In this document: piece by piece, positions 10,668 to 20,354 of the stretch | Numbering within the stretch: the first letter of the stretch is position 1 | How the letters are laid out: every line of letters begins with the position of its first letter | Assembly (NCBI GenBank): GCA_905221605.1 | Contig: CAJNDS010002253.1 | Coordinates: 284,904 to 348,903 of the forward strand | Length of the DNA stretch: 64,000 nucleotides | Origin: Symbiodinium natans | Lineage: Eukaryota > Sar > Dinophyceae > Suessiales > Symbiodiniaceae | Direction: 5' to 3' | Translations under genes and position numbers: made by a program | Notes under the pieces: generated by a model | Told to the model about the DNA's origin: nothing | The model's input: the letters and a program-made list of their open reading frames with translations, nothing else | The model's database searches: none

Positions 10668-11237
10668 TCACTCCAAATCAATCACAGAATCGGAATGCTT
10701 CAATGCACGATCAAAGACTTGGCTCGCACTGGAGGATCTCTGGCGACACTCGGAACCTTGCCTGCCCACTGAAGACACGGGACACACCGAAGAACTGGAA
10801 GGCTCACAATCGGTGGCACGCAACAATGAACGAAGGTCGGCGTCGGCTGCTTCAAGATCCCTCTCAAACGACGAACTCTCTTCTTCTGGATGCAAAGATG
10901 CAAGCTGCACACTCTCGGGCACACAGCTGTCGGATACTTCCTCAGCCCCGAAAACAATGAAAGCCTCTCTGAGATCTCCCTGGCTCAAGCACTTAAGTCC
11001 AAACTGCCACACCTCAGGCACGGAGTGCAGTTGCTCAAGACGCTGCTCAAACGCTTCCTGATACCTGTAAAGGATCTTACCCCACGAAACTTGTGACCTG
11101 TTCTCTGGCTTGGGCCTCCGGATCAGTTGCTCCACGTAGAAGCTGTGCAGCCTCTCCTTGAGAAGCTCGGTCGACTCCCAGGTCGCCGTTTTGCTCAAGC
11201 ACACAATGGCTCGTCCGGTCGGCCCCGGGAACTGCAA
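10668..11237 (-). CDS. Leader ORF of element 1 (189 codons, no internal ATG)
   Basis: An open frame lies between the primer-binding site and gag. It is conserved as a 189-codon ORF in element 2 with only about a dozen substitutions. It contains no methionine codon at all; the frame is bounded upstream by a TAG, so translation from an AUG is not possible in this DNA as it stands. It is in the same frame as gag-pol and separated from the gag ATG by a single TGA and nine sense codons. The middle part (EAFEQRLEQLHSVPEVW) looks helical and the C-terminal third is Ser/Glu-rich. I do not recognise a family. It could be an N-terminal Gag extension reached by readthrough, an exon, or a non-AUG-initiated protein. 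Confidence 0.6.
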   Translation of the reverse strand: MQFPGPTGRAIVCLSKTATWESTELLKERLHSFYVEQLIRRPKPENRSQVSWGKILYRYQEAFEQRLEQLHSVPEVWQFGLKCLSQGDLREAFIVFGAEEVSDSCVPESVQLASLHPEEESSSFERDLEAADADLRSLLRATDCEPSSSSVCPVSSVGRQGSECRQRSSSASQVFDRALKHSDSVIDLE

Positions 11238-11338
11238 GCTACGGGTCCCTGAATCCTAAACCAACAGGACAACGTCAAGAGGCTCCACACGAACTTCGCC
11301 TTGCAAAGAACGAGAACCCCCGTGTCTCGAAGCTTGGG

Positions 11339-11359
11339 TCAGCCCAAGCTCCGCTACCA
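11339..11359 (-). other. Primer-binding site of element 1 (initiator tRNA)
   Basis: TGGTAGCGGAGCTTG starts immediately after the CA end of the 5' LTR. Its complement would be a tRNA 3' end whose acceptor strand closes with an A1-U72 pair, the hallmark of eukaryotic initiator tRNA-Met, the usual copia primer. The same 15 bases occur in elements 2 and 3. Confidence 0.85.
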
Positions 11360-11493
11360 TGAAAATGTTTTGAACTCTCAAAGACGCCTGCAGATGCAAC
11401 TCGATCTCAAAGTGAAACATGTGAGTGCATGAAATACTGCAAAGCAAATCACATGATAAAATGGGGACTTTCGATACGGCAAAATGTTCAACA
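11360..11493 (-). repeat. 5' LTR of element 1 (134 bp)
   Basis: Identical on inspection to 3085-3218. It is followed by the second CAGAC target copy at 11494-11498. In this copy the element 3 frame runs by chance from 11494 through the LTR and ends at a stop at 11378, giving about 39 spurious residues. Confidence 0.93.
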
Positions 11494-14400
11494 CAGACAG
11501 AACACTCGTGGGTCTTGCCAGCCAAACTTGGGATCCACACACCTTCATGGACTCCGGGAAAGTGCTATTCTTGTTGAGCAGAATCGAATTGGTCACATGT
11601 ACCAACTTCGGACTCTCGTCACTGCTTACCATTTTAATAGGACCTTGAGGCACATCGAGTCTTGGGTCTAAATAAATACGATTGATCAGCCGGGGAACTC
11701 GATTGGACTCATCTGGAACTGAGTTCACATCTGAAGTTAAACTCTCTAAACGCCGGGGAACTCGACTGGACTCATTTGGAACTGAATCCACATCCATTTG
11801 AGGTTTTTCTTCCTCCATTGGGATCGCTTCATCCTCAGCGGGAGTTTCTCCTTCGAAGTATCCAGGTTCCATTGCCTCATCTGGAATCCCTTGGTAAGGC
11901 AAACTTGGATCCTCAAAATCCTCCATGTCAACATCCACAACTTCTGTCGCAGGTGTTGGGACGCTTTGCCTCTCCTCCAACTTGGGATCTGGTCGACTCT
12001 CATAGGTGATCTTCGGGCGTTTCAGGAGTGAAGGCTCACTTCCAGACTCCATCACCCCCGCATCCTTTGAGCTTCTCTGGTCCATTTTTGGAGTTTCCTC
12101 TGTTGGTTCTTTCGATTCCAACCGTTGTCGTTGAGCTTTCAACCAATCATCATACCGTTTTCGGCATTCAGCATTGTGGTTGGCTTTTCCTCTTTTTGGA
12201 CCACACGCAGGACAGTTCGCTGTGCCACCATGTTCCTTCACCCATGCAGCTGGAGGTCCAACTTTGCTCATGTCGGTGGTCGGTCCCTCAGACACTCGGC
12301 CCTCAAAGGCCTTGTCCGCTTCACCTTCAATCCGATCGGGCACACCATCCTCTTTCTCCTTCAGAATCGGGGGAGCCAATGTATCCGATGGATCATGCTC
12401 CTTGAGCAAATGTTGACAATGCTCCAACCCAATCTTCAACGGAACGATGTGCTTGATGGACTTTGCTCGAAAGTGTTTTGGACAACCATCCACCATGGCA
12501 CTCACAACATGAGTCAAGCCACCAACTTCAGGGTACACATAGGCTGCTTCCACAAACCGGGAGAGCGCCGTGGTTTTCATCGAATCCGGTAGCTCAGCCA
12601 GAACTGTAGCACCTATCAACGACGATCCACACTCATGGAGGGATCTCTGTAGTACCAACTCCTGGGGTGATTTCTTCCCATCAAAGGCAGCTGCATGGTG
12701 ATTGTGCATTGCAGCACAGTAAATCAGACCAAACTCAAACGCTCGAGGACTTCTTTTCAAGTCAAAGCCCTGCGCTCGTAGATCCAACCTCACCGTGCTG
12801 AACAACTCCTTGAGTGTTCTCACTGCCCTTTCCACACCACCAACCGCTTCATGTCCCTGCGGAGGTGCTCTTTGGGTCACAATCCTAATCCCCAGATTGG
12901 CTCTCTTGATGAGGGCGCTCACCGCTGTCTCGCTGTCTGTCCTCAACAGTACAGCAGACCCTGCAATGTCCAGTCCGAAAGCATTCATCCAATAACGAAT
13001 CCAGCTGGAGGTATTGTCAGCATTGGTCCCTACCAACAGACATCCAATCATTCTGGTTGACATTTCAGTCATGACCAGTACTTTCATGTTGGGAGCCGTC
13101 GGCTGGTCTTTCGCAAAAGTACCAGTTACCAGGTTGATGAAGCAGAAATCTGCTTGCAACGCCACGGGACGGTCTTGAGCATCCTTGGTCCGACGATGCT
13201 GGGTTGTTCCTCTTGTCATCCGACAATGAGGACATTCGGACGAAAAAGGAATGTGGCCTCGCATCCGATGCAGCTCCATTTCTTCTTGCTTTTTCTTGGT
13301 CATTGACTGCACTGACTGCATCTGATCAACCTCCATCGGTCGTTGGCCATCATCCACATCCATGGGTCGAACCTCAGTTCTTCCAAAGGTTACTTTCTTT
13401 CGCTTTCCAGCATCACCTTGCAGGTAGATCCAAGGACATCCAGCCCAGGATACTCCATATCCCATGACTCCTTTCTTCTCGTGTCGCAGCGAAATCTCTC
13501 TTCGAGTGAACTTCACTTCCCAACCAGTATTCACCATCTGCTCGGTGCTCAAGATGTTGTGAGCCACATCTGCTACAACTCCAGTCACACACACCGATGT
13601 CAAACCAAGATACTGCTTTCCTTCATACATAGGCAGCAAGGCTCGGATGCGAACTCGCTCGAAGACATTCACCGGGGTATCGTTGGCTGCTGAGTACCTC
13701 TCATTAGGTCCCAACGCCTTCCGATCCAAGATCTGGAACTCATCCAAGTATCTTTTCGCAATCACAGTCACCGATGCTCCTGAGTCAATCAACCACCATT
13801 TGCTTGCATCATCCTTTTCCATGCTTTTGACTTGATTCATCGGAGGTTTCATCAAAGACCGAACTGACTTAGATGGCAACATCTGAGATAAATCGGTAGA
13901 GATCCGATGCTCCAACTCGGCAATCCGGACTCTCGTCTCAACTTCCCATGACCAATCTATCTCATCAGTACTCCGGGGAATCCACTCTTTTCTCACTTCA
14001 TCGAGCAATTCTTCCAGAGGTTGCAACACAGATTCCACTCGGGCCTCTGACTCAGGTTCATTCCATTCACCTCCAGTTAGCTGGTAGTCACTCGACTCAC
14101 CCTCTTGGGAGACTTCAGCAACTATCTTCCCCTTTCCTTTGCCTTTTCCTTTGGGCTTTCCCTTTTCGGGCTTCTTCTTGGGATCTCCTTTTGCCTTGGC
14201 TTTCGCCTTAGCATTGGGGGAATTGGGCTTCTTGCCTGAATCTCCCTCCTTATACCAGCAATCGCGGGCATAATGTCCCTTTCCACCACACACATAGCAC
14301 TCCACATCCTTCTTGTTCTGGCTTGAAGCTCGTTTGCCAGCACCTTTGCTTGATTCGCGCTTGCCTTTCTGTTCCTTTCCTTTGCCTTTTGGTTTTCCTT

Positions 14401-15874
14401 CGTTGCCCTTTCCCTCATTGGGATCTCGAAAAGGTTGAAGCTTCGTGCCAGGGGCTTCTGACCACACCCTTTGTTGCACCTCAAACTTCAGAGCAACTCT
14501 TTTCAGATCTTCAAACGATTCACTATCGCCATGCAACAAGCAATGGCTTCTACACCGATCTGGCAAACTGCGCAGCAAAACCATAACCGAATCCGCTTCT
14601 TGGATCTGCAAACCACCAGCATGCACATCGGGATCAAGACTATTGAGCAGCTTGGTGTACTTGTTCAACTCATGCTCAATCTTTCGAATGATCTCCGGAA
14701 TACTGGGTGCTTTCACGGTTTGATTCACCAGCTGCGACCGAAAGAACAGGCATTCAGCTCGCGACTTCAGGCAAAACTCCTTCGCCAGCAATCTCAAAGC
14801 CACAAAACCAGATTGTTGATAAGTGCTCTCACTTTCAACATATGTCTGCAAAATCAGAGAACTCTTCTCATGATTTGCAAAAGTCTGTCGCAGGATGTGC
14901 ATCAGCCTCGTCGACCTCTTCTGTTGCTCCACAGTAAGTCGATCCTGTTTCAGCCGAGACTCTTCTTGAGTCTTCACCGCATGCATGAGCTCATTGGGAA
15001 ACACTTCTGAACCCAAACCAACCCAACTGGTCAGCTTCTCCATCCAGGTCAAGAATCCAAGAGCTTCAGAGATGCGATCCTTCCAAGACGAAAAGTCAAT
15101 GGTCGGCAAACTGGGCAACCATTTGTCCGATCGAGCAAACACATCCCTTTCCCTTTCTTGCTCCAGAGGTGGAGGTCTCAGTGGGGGACTTGGGCTCGCC
15201 ATCCGAAAAAGCTGGGTCCCCTTCGCAGGAGTACCCACTGGCGATGCACCTTGACATCCCGAAGAAGAACTGGGCATGTTCTCAGGAACACCATCCTGAG
15301 GTAAGGGGGGATTCACCTGTTGCTGTTGCTGTGGCTGCTGTTGCTGATGCTGCTGTATCATCCACTGCTGATGCTGCTGCTGTTGCTGCACCATGGACGA
15401 AGTCATCGTTTGCATAAACTGCTGTTGCTGCACAACCAGTTGCTGCATCATGCTTTCCAATTCTCGCACTTGTCTCGTCAACCCTTGCACGTCGGGTGAT
15501 GTTTGTGATGGTGTCACCACAGGTTGAGGAGGTCCAGTGGATAGTCCTGGTGGTAACGAAGGACTTCCTACCGCTTGCTGAGGCAAACCAGGGGGAAACG
15601 AAGGGCCTCCCATTGTCTGTTGGGGTGCTCCAGTAGCTACCCCATGAGGGCTTCTGGCGGGAGTTCGACCTCTGGGCACTGGGCCATACACAGGTTGGCT
15701 TCCTTGTGCCAAACCTTGCACCCACAGTGGGTTGGGATTTCCCAAACCCGGAAAAGGGTCTACCCTTCGCCTTGTCTCAGCATCCATGATGGGCACAGAG
15801 CTTCCACGCTCTCGTCCACCTCTTGGACTCCTCACATGAGCTCCACTGGTATGTCGTGGGGATGTATTCAACAT
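11494..15874 (-). pseudogene. Element 3, 5' half: copia-type Gag-protease-integrase, truncated by element 1
   Basis: An ATG at 15874 opens a frame of about 1460 native codons that ends in the inserted LTR. Gag starts with a Pro/Gly/Gln-rich section (QQQ runs, about residues 130-200), then a helical core, then Lys/Gly repeats flanking a CCHC knuckle, CYVCGGKGHYARDC (about 525). A protease site, LIDSGASVTV, lies near 694. Integrase shows HRMRGHIPFSSECPHC (near 868), DFCFINLVTG, RTDSETAVSAL and GVERAVRTL, giving the zinc-binding and DDE residues. The linker to RT is acidic and Pro/Glu-rich. The sequence is only distantly related to element 1, so it is a separate family. The frame resumes at 3084. 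Confidence 0.92.
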
Positions 15875-15885
15875 AGTTCCTGAAC

Positions 15886-16356
15886 TCAGGCTCCAGCCTG
15901 CAGTCTCTCCACAACGTCTTCTGGCGAAAACTCTCTCACCAACACCAGATGGTCCAGGCTCCTGAAGAACCTTAGTTCTACTCTACCAAGCACCGTATTC
16001 CTCCAAGATCGGTCACAACCAATCCAGTTCCAGACAAACCACCTTGCCCGGGCTCCAAAGTGCCTCAACAGCCGCTGAACCAACTGCTTCCAAGCCTGAT
16101 GAGTCCGGATCCGCCTCCTCACAGGATAGGCTTCCCGGTACTCACTTACACGGTCCGAGTACAAGAGATTCCGGTCCACTGGCAGTCTGGGCTCCAAACC
16201 CAAACTTGCCTCCAGGCACTCACAGAGTCCTGACAGACAACCAAAGACCATACACGGGCTCGTACCACAAGGCACAAGCTCCGCTACCACGTGAAAAACC
16301 GAAGGTCCCTCTGGTACCTTTTCCCTTGAAAGCACGAACCCTGACCTCTCACACAA
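15886..16356 (-). CDS. Leader ORF of element 3 (native part probably 15886 to about 16250)
   Basis: An open frame of up to 156 codons precedes gag and ends 11 bases before the gag ATG, in a different frame. The first part overlaps the primer site and LTR, so the plausible start is the internal ATG near 16250. The sequence is rich in Arg, Trp and Leu (for example HQAWKQLVQRLLRHFG) and looks like an ordered helical protein. It occupies the same place as the 189-codon leader ORF of elements 1 and 2, though I cannot align them convincingly. Function unknown. Confidence 0.45.
   Translation of the reverse strand: MCERSGFVLSREKVPEGPSVFHVVAELVPCGTSPCMVFGCLSGLCECLEASLGLEPRLPVDRNLLYSDRVSEYREAYPVRRRIRTHQAWKQLVQRLLRHFGARARWFVWNWIGCDRSWRNTVLGRVELRFFRSLDHLVLVREFSPEDVVERLQAGA
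16272..16289 (-). other. Primer-binding site of element 3
   Basis: On the minus strand TGGTAGCGGAGCTTG follows a TCA end with a two-base gap. It is the same 15 bases as in elements 1 and 2, so both families prime from the same initiator tRNA. Confidence 0.75.
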
Positions 16357-16500
16357 GTGCGGACAGCTCTCTCTTTTTCACAGTCAGAGCCACTTGAGCC
16401 AAAAGTCACGAAGTGCACAAACTAAACGAATTCTCTCTTGTGAGCTTAAACTCAGCTTCAGAACGAAGTTCCTACACACTGCACACTCACTTTAAATAGC
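16292..16500 (-). repeat. 5' LTR region of element 3 (outer end not determined)
   Basis: By position this is the R-U5 part of the 5' LTR, starting at the CA two bases before the primer site. The outer boundary cannot be set because the 3' LTR lies outside the window. It contains a spliced-leader-like 12-mer (16393-16404) and an AT-rich TTTAAATA-like box near 16491-16498 that could belong to a promoter. Confidence 0.5.
16393..16404 (-). promoter_or_regulatory. Match to the 3' end of the dinoflagellate spliced leader
   Basis: The minus strand reads TTTTGGCTCAAG, identical to the last 12 bases of the dinoflagellate 22-nt spliced leader (known to end in CCATTTTGGCTCAAG). It lies about 104 bp upstream of the primer site, where the 5' end of a retrotransposon transcript would be. 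Upstream of the 12-mer the match is lost. Confidence 0.45.
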
Positions 16501-16659
16501 GTATTGGGCAAAAACACACTCGTATGATTTCCTTGGAAATCAACGAGGCATAAACCATCGAGGATGGGATCACACGGATTCCCAATCACTCCGAAGCAAA
16601 ACAAACCTATACAAGCTGATCCAAAACATGACAAAAACATCACTGATCAGCCACAATCT

Positions 16660-16866
16660 TCCACATTTCGGGTTTATGAGGGTTTAGGGTTTAGGGTTCG
16701 GCAGGGGGGCCTTAAATATTCCTACAAATGTTGTAAGGGTTTTGGGTTTGGGGTCTGAATGGTTGAAGGTTTTAGGGTGGGTGGTGGTTGAAGTGCAGGA
16801 TTGAGGAATTAGGGTTCATTATTGGGGTTAAGGGTGAGGGTTTAGGGTTTGGGTTTAGGGTTGGGT
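16660..16866 (+). repeat. Degenerate TTTAGGG telomere-like DNA
   Basis: Two clusters of exact or near TTTAGGG units (about 16672-16702 and 16735-16866), mixed with GGTTTTGGG variants. TTTAGGG is the telomere repeat reported for dinoflagellates. Here it is internal and decayed. Confidence 0.7.
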
Positions 16867-16871
16867 TGCTG

Positions 16872-17100
16872 CTGAAAAGCAAATTAAAACAAAACCCAAA
16901 AAATTCGTAGGTTGTCCAAAATGTTCAAAACTCGCACTTCAGCAAGTTTCTGTGTTGAATACACTCCGGTGTTTCGCTCGCTCGCACGAATTCACCATTT
17001 GGAACGGTTGGGTTCGGGCGTCGCGCGCAACATTGCGGCATCAACACTACAGTTGAAATTGAACGGCACTGTCAGAGACTCTTTCAAAAATGCTTTCCAG
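16872..17100 (+). repeat. Dispersed repeat R1, copy 1
   Basis: Begins AGCAAATTAAAACAAAAC and includes TTGTCCAAAATGTTCAAA, GTTGAATACACTCCGGTGTT, GGTCGCGCGCAACATT-like and ACGGCACTGTCAGAGACT segments. All recur in the same order and strand at 59043-59308, with a few indels. No coding content seen. It lies upstream of the giant frame of region 2. Confidence 0.8.
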
Positions 17101-18405
17101 GCAAGACTGCCCAGTCTTCCACCTTGCCCCATCAATTGGGCAGGCTGTCTTCGCTGGCATTGCAAAAGCCCCTTGGCCTGGAGAACCTGCAGCCTCCTCC
17201 ATTAGTCGCCCCTCCGCTTGCAGCTGAACGTGAAACACCTGGATTACGGCAGGCCATGGCAGTTTAACCCTCCTCTTTTGTATCCCGGCCGAGTGCGGAT
17301 GCAGGGAAGCCAACTCGATAGTGCTTCTCCTCCCTGGTTGTGGACATTTCTATGTGGAGAATATGCACCCACTGCCTCGGCAAGGGGCCATCGAGTATCT
17401 GTGGAGCAACCTGGCTTTCAAAAAGACCGTTATTGCCTGCGCATGGCCTGTGGCCAGACACCAAGATCCCTGGAAAGCCCTTGCAAAAACTCGGGAGGGA
17501 CTCAAGGAAAGGGAGGACCAAACAAAAAGCACAGCACACAGGAGAGAAGAAGCAGAAAGGCGAGAAAAAACCAGTCAGAAGCGTTACAACCCTCTACACA
17601 ATGGGTTCCTCGTTCAATTCAATTAGCCAGCCACCCTTAGCTTGAGCCAGGGCACATCCAAACGCGCAACCTGAAAAGGGATGCAGCGTGTCATTGCAGG
17701 TGGCTGTTACTTGTGGCTGCAATGTGCTGCATGTACAAAGCAATGACCTGGAGACGATGGCATCCTTTACTTTGTCCGTGCACAGTAGTAGCACCAGAAT
17801 GCAGGCGTACCTCGGTTGCTGGTCTCTTTACTCTGCCCCGACGACTACTCCGGAAGCTGCTCCGGGTCCTTGCCGATAACCACCTGGCGGATTGTGAGGC
17901 CGAGGACCCAGGGGTACTGCGTGCGTCCGTAGCCCTTGAAGGCGGTAAAGTGAGTCTTCGGAAGGATCTTCTGTCAGGAGGCACGCGATGATTGCCCCGC
18001 ACCGAGTAGCACATCCGAAGGTGGTGCTGAAAGGTCTCTACGTTCTTTCGTCGCCATAAACTAAAATTCGTGTCTCCCCGCCCGTTGGGGCTGGCAGCAA
18101 AGAAGGCAGCCCACGGGTTCCATGCAAACACAAGCCCGGAAGGTCGCATGGGCCTCGGAAATTGCAATCTGGCAGGTGATGGTTCCTCCAGAGCCAAGTC
18201 CATCAGATATGTGGGCAAGGAGATGCGAGGGCTCGCATCGTTGGACGGCCACTAGGAGCGGCAGAATTTCCATTGTGTACAGTGTCTGGTCCAGGCAGCA
18301 CCGTCAGCAGCATCCAGGCAGGCGGTAAGCCTGCTTGTCCCGAGGTTGCCTCGTGGTTCTCCGCTGCCTGTGGGGTAGTCACATGAGTTTGGCCTGCCAT
18401 GTTCG
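17101..18405 (+). pseudogene. Broken coding remnants upstream of the giant frame
   Basis: Several short plus-strand stretches look protein-like but no frame is continuous. They are about 17104-17273 (Leu/Pro-rich, ending in a stop), 17233-17626 (ending in a Lys/Glu-rich helix, KTREGLKEREDQTK), about 17790-17930, and 18122-18328 (containing SEIAIWQVMVPPEPSPSDMW). These may be a decayed 5' part of the large protein that follows, or its degenerate 5' flank. I recognise no family. Confidence 0.35.
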
Positions 18406-19950
18406 GTGAGTGATGCCATGGAGTCGTATGCCTGTCAACCGTACGCGATCCGGGTTGGAGCGCAAGTGCTCCAAGTCCACGTTGCCAGGAGAGGGCAACT
18501 CACTGCACTTGCCACTTTAGGGACCAGTGATGTCGCAATGACCAGGCAGATGCAAGCCGGCGTCATCCTGCCTCACGAACTCGATGCTGCCGGTTGGTGC
18601 CGATACTTTCCGCCGGAAACACAACCCTTGTTGTGTCTAAACCATTCCGCCTTTTTGAGAAACAGCAACGCCGTCTGCTTCGCCCGGCAACCCACGGTTC
18701 GCTGTTTTCTCCTGCATGCATGGAGGCCAGGCATCGGCATCATGCCGCATACCCTCATGGGGCGAGCGGTGTCCACGCACAGTGCTTTGCCTGGTGACGC
18801 GATAGACCTTCCCCCTTGGGCGAGTGTTGTCACCGAACAAGGAGCGGGTAGGGAGACAGCCCTGTCTCCCGGGCCCTGGCAAACTCCATCACCTAATCCA
18901 CCTAGGGTCTGCTGGCCGGATAATAGTCCTCGCCCTCCCATACCGCCGATTCCTCCACGTGTTGGAGAATACCCAGTGGGTGAGGTCAGTAGGATCGAGC
19001 CGCGAATTCCACATGGGAGGCCACCTCCCGCGCCAGTTGCAGCCGACCTGCCACCTTGGCAGGTCCCTAGCCACCCAGGTCCACAGGTCCTTGCGGCGAC
19101 CGCAATGCAGGCTATATGCCAGCTTCGCACTCTCAGTGCTGACCATGCGCCGGGGCCTCAGGAGCCTGAGGATCTCGCGCAGGCACTAGAAAGCAATCAG
19201 AATTTCCCTGAGCCCACCCCTAGCGGCGTACTGCCATTGAAACTGGCCTCGGGAGCCATTTCCGGCGAACCGCCTGAGCCGCAAGGTCTCCACCCAGAGA
19301 TTGACTACAATGCATTACTCGGCTGCCTACTTCCACAGCTCCGGGCTGCTGAGTCCGCAGGAGCCCATGTCCTGCTCTTAGTCACGGATAGTCGCTGCTT
19401 CTTGTCTATTCCGCACTTCCCCTACTTTGTCCGGCATTTGGTAGCACGCATGCAGTGGGAAGGCCCGTTTAAGGAGAGGTGGTTTCCCATCTTGGTTAAC
19501 ACCAAGGAAGCGGGGCTAGCTTCTGTGCACTTTACGTGGGCGGGGCCCGAAATTCTGGCAGTCCTCAGAGTCCTTGCGCCAGGGGTGGTCTTGATGTTGC
19601 TTGACCATGACACCTTGTTCACTGCCAGGTGGGAAGCAGAAGAGCTGCGAAGGTTTGCAGTCCTCGATCTACTGCCCAATACCCTCTCGACGGAGTCACT
19701 GGGCAGCATGGAAGTCGAGACGGACGAGACACAGCCCTGCGGCTCGCTTCCAGCCTCGCCGTGGAGTTGCTCGCCGGACGGGTCCATGCCGTGTGGGGCC
19801 CGATCGCCAAACTCAATTGGCATGGTTTGTGCGTCCGAGGACCAGCTCGAAGCAAATGGGGGATTGGTCCTCTTCTACCCGAATGCTCCGGACGGCAAAC
19901 ATCCCCGGCCCCTCGCTTCTGCATCCCTGGCAACGTCGCTGGTGCGGTGA
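18406..19950 (+). pseudogene. Giant frame, segment 1: Pro-rich region and glycosyltransferase-like segment
   Basis: About 514 codons, of which the first 440 or so look native. After an N-terminal part (to about residue 130) comes a Pro-rich linker (PPIPPIPPRVGEYP). Then an ordered domain contains HVLLLVTDSRCF and VVLMLLDHDTLFT (19594-19622). The hydrophobic strand followed by DHD resembles the DxD metal site of glycosyltransferases, but the rest of that fold cannot be confirmed by eye. The frame is lost after the TESLGSMEVETDE region. A start codon is uncertain: the ORF begins at a GTG and the first ATG (18417) is 4 codons later. Confidence 0.55.
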
Positions 19951-20354
19951 CCTCAATTGGTACTGCGTTGAGCCGAGCCCTGCAGCTAGTCATCATGCCC
20001 AGTGAAGTGCCCACTCCATTGCCTGGTATGCATGAGCAAGTGCCATTGCACCAGATCCATTATCGGCAATGTCTACGCAACATCCCTCTTGCCGGAACCA
20101 CTGCTCACAAGCACTCTGCCTTTGTGTTTGCGTGGGCACTTTCAGGAAGATACATACATGAGGTTGCGTGGAAAACGGCCGACCTTACTGCTGGCCGGCC
20201 AGAGCCAGACATCCAGTTTGGCGCATTCCCAGTCAAGCAGGTCAAAGGGGTTAAAACATGGGGACAAGGCCCATATGAACAGGGATTTCTTCCCTTGCTC
20301 ATGGGTTACGGCGGCTCGCACTCCCGTTTGGCAATCCTACCTGGTCCTGACTGA
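19700..20354 (+). pseudogene. Giant frame, segment 2 (shifted frame, ends at TGA 20352)
   Basis: Continuation in the frame shared with all later segments. Protein-like from about 19.73 kb (TALRLASSLAVELLAGR) to the TGA at 20352-20354. The codons after that TGA continue in the same frame without a gap. Between 19.73 and 19.95 kb both this frame and that of segment 1 look plausible in places, so two or three small indels are possible. No recognised domain. Confidence 0.5.

Larger units (their letters stand above)
3085..11493 (-). mobile_element. Element 1: complete young Ty1/copia-type LTR retrotransposon, nested in element 3
   Basis: The element is 8409 bp, with 134-bp LTRs (3085-3218 and 11360-11493) that look identical to each other and to those of element 2. 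Each LTR runs TG...CA. A 5-bp CAGAC target duplication flanks it (3080-3084 and 11494-11498). In element orientation the order is 5' LTR, initiator-tRNA primer site, a 189-codon ORF, a single gag-pol ORF (2295 codons), a 3' untranslated stretch of about 0.5 kb, a polypurine tract and the 3' LTR. Integrase lies before RT, which defines copia rather than gypsy. Identical LTRs and an unbroken polyprotein imply a recent insertion and possible autonomy. Confidence 0.95.

Noticed and set aside
16491-16498. TATA-like box upstream of element 3
   Set aside because: Kept only as a remark: dinoflagellate promoters generally lack TATA boxes, and an 8-base AT word is not evidence on its own.
17691-18218. 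175-codon minus-strand ORF
   Set aside because: Arg/Ser-rich reverse reading of plus-strand coding remnants; the plus-strand readings look more protein-like.
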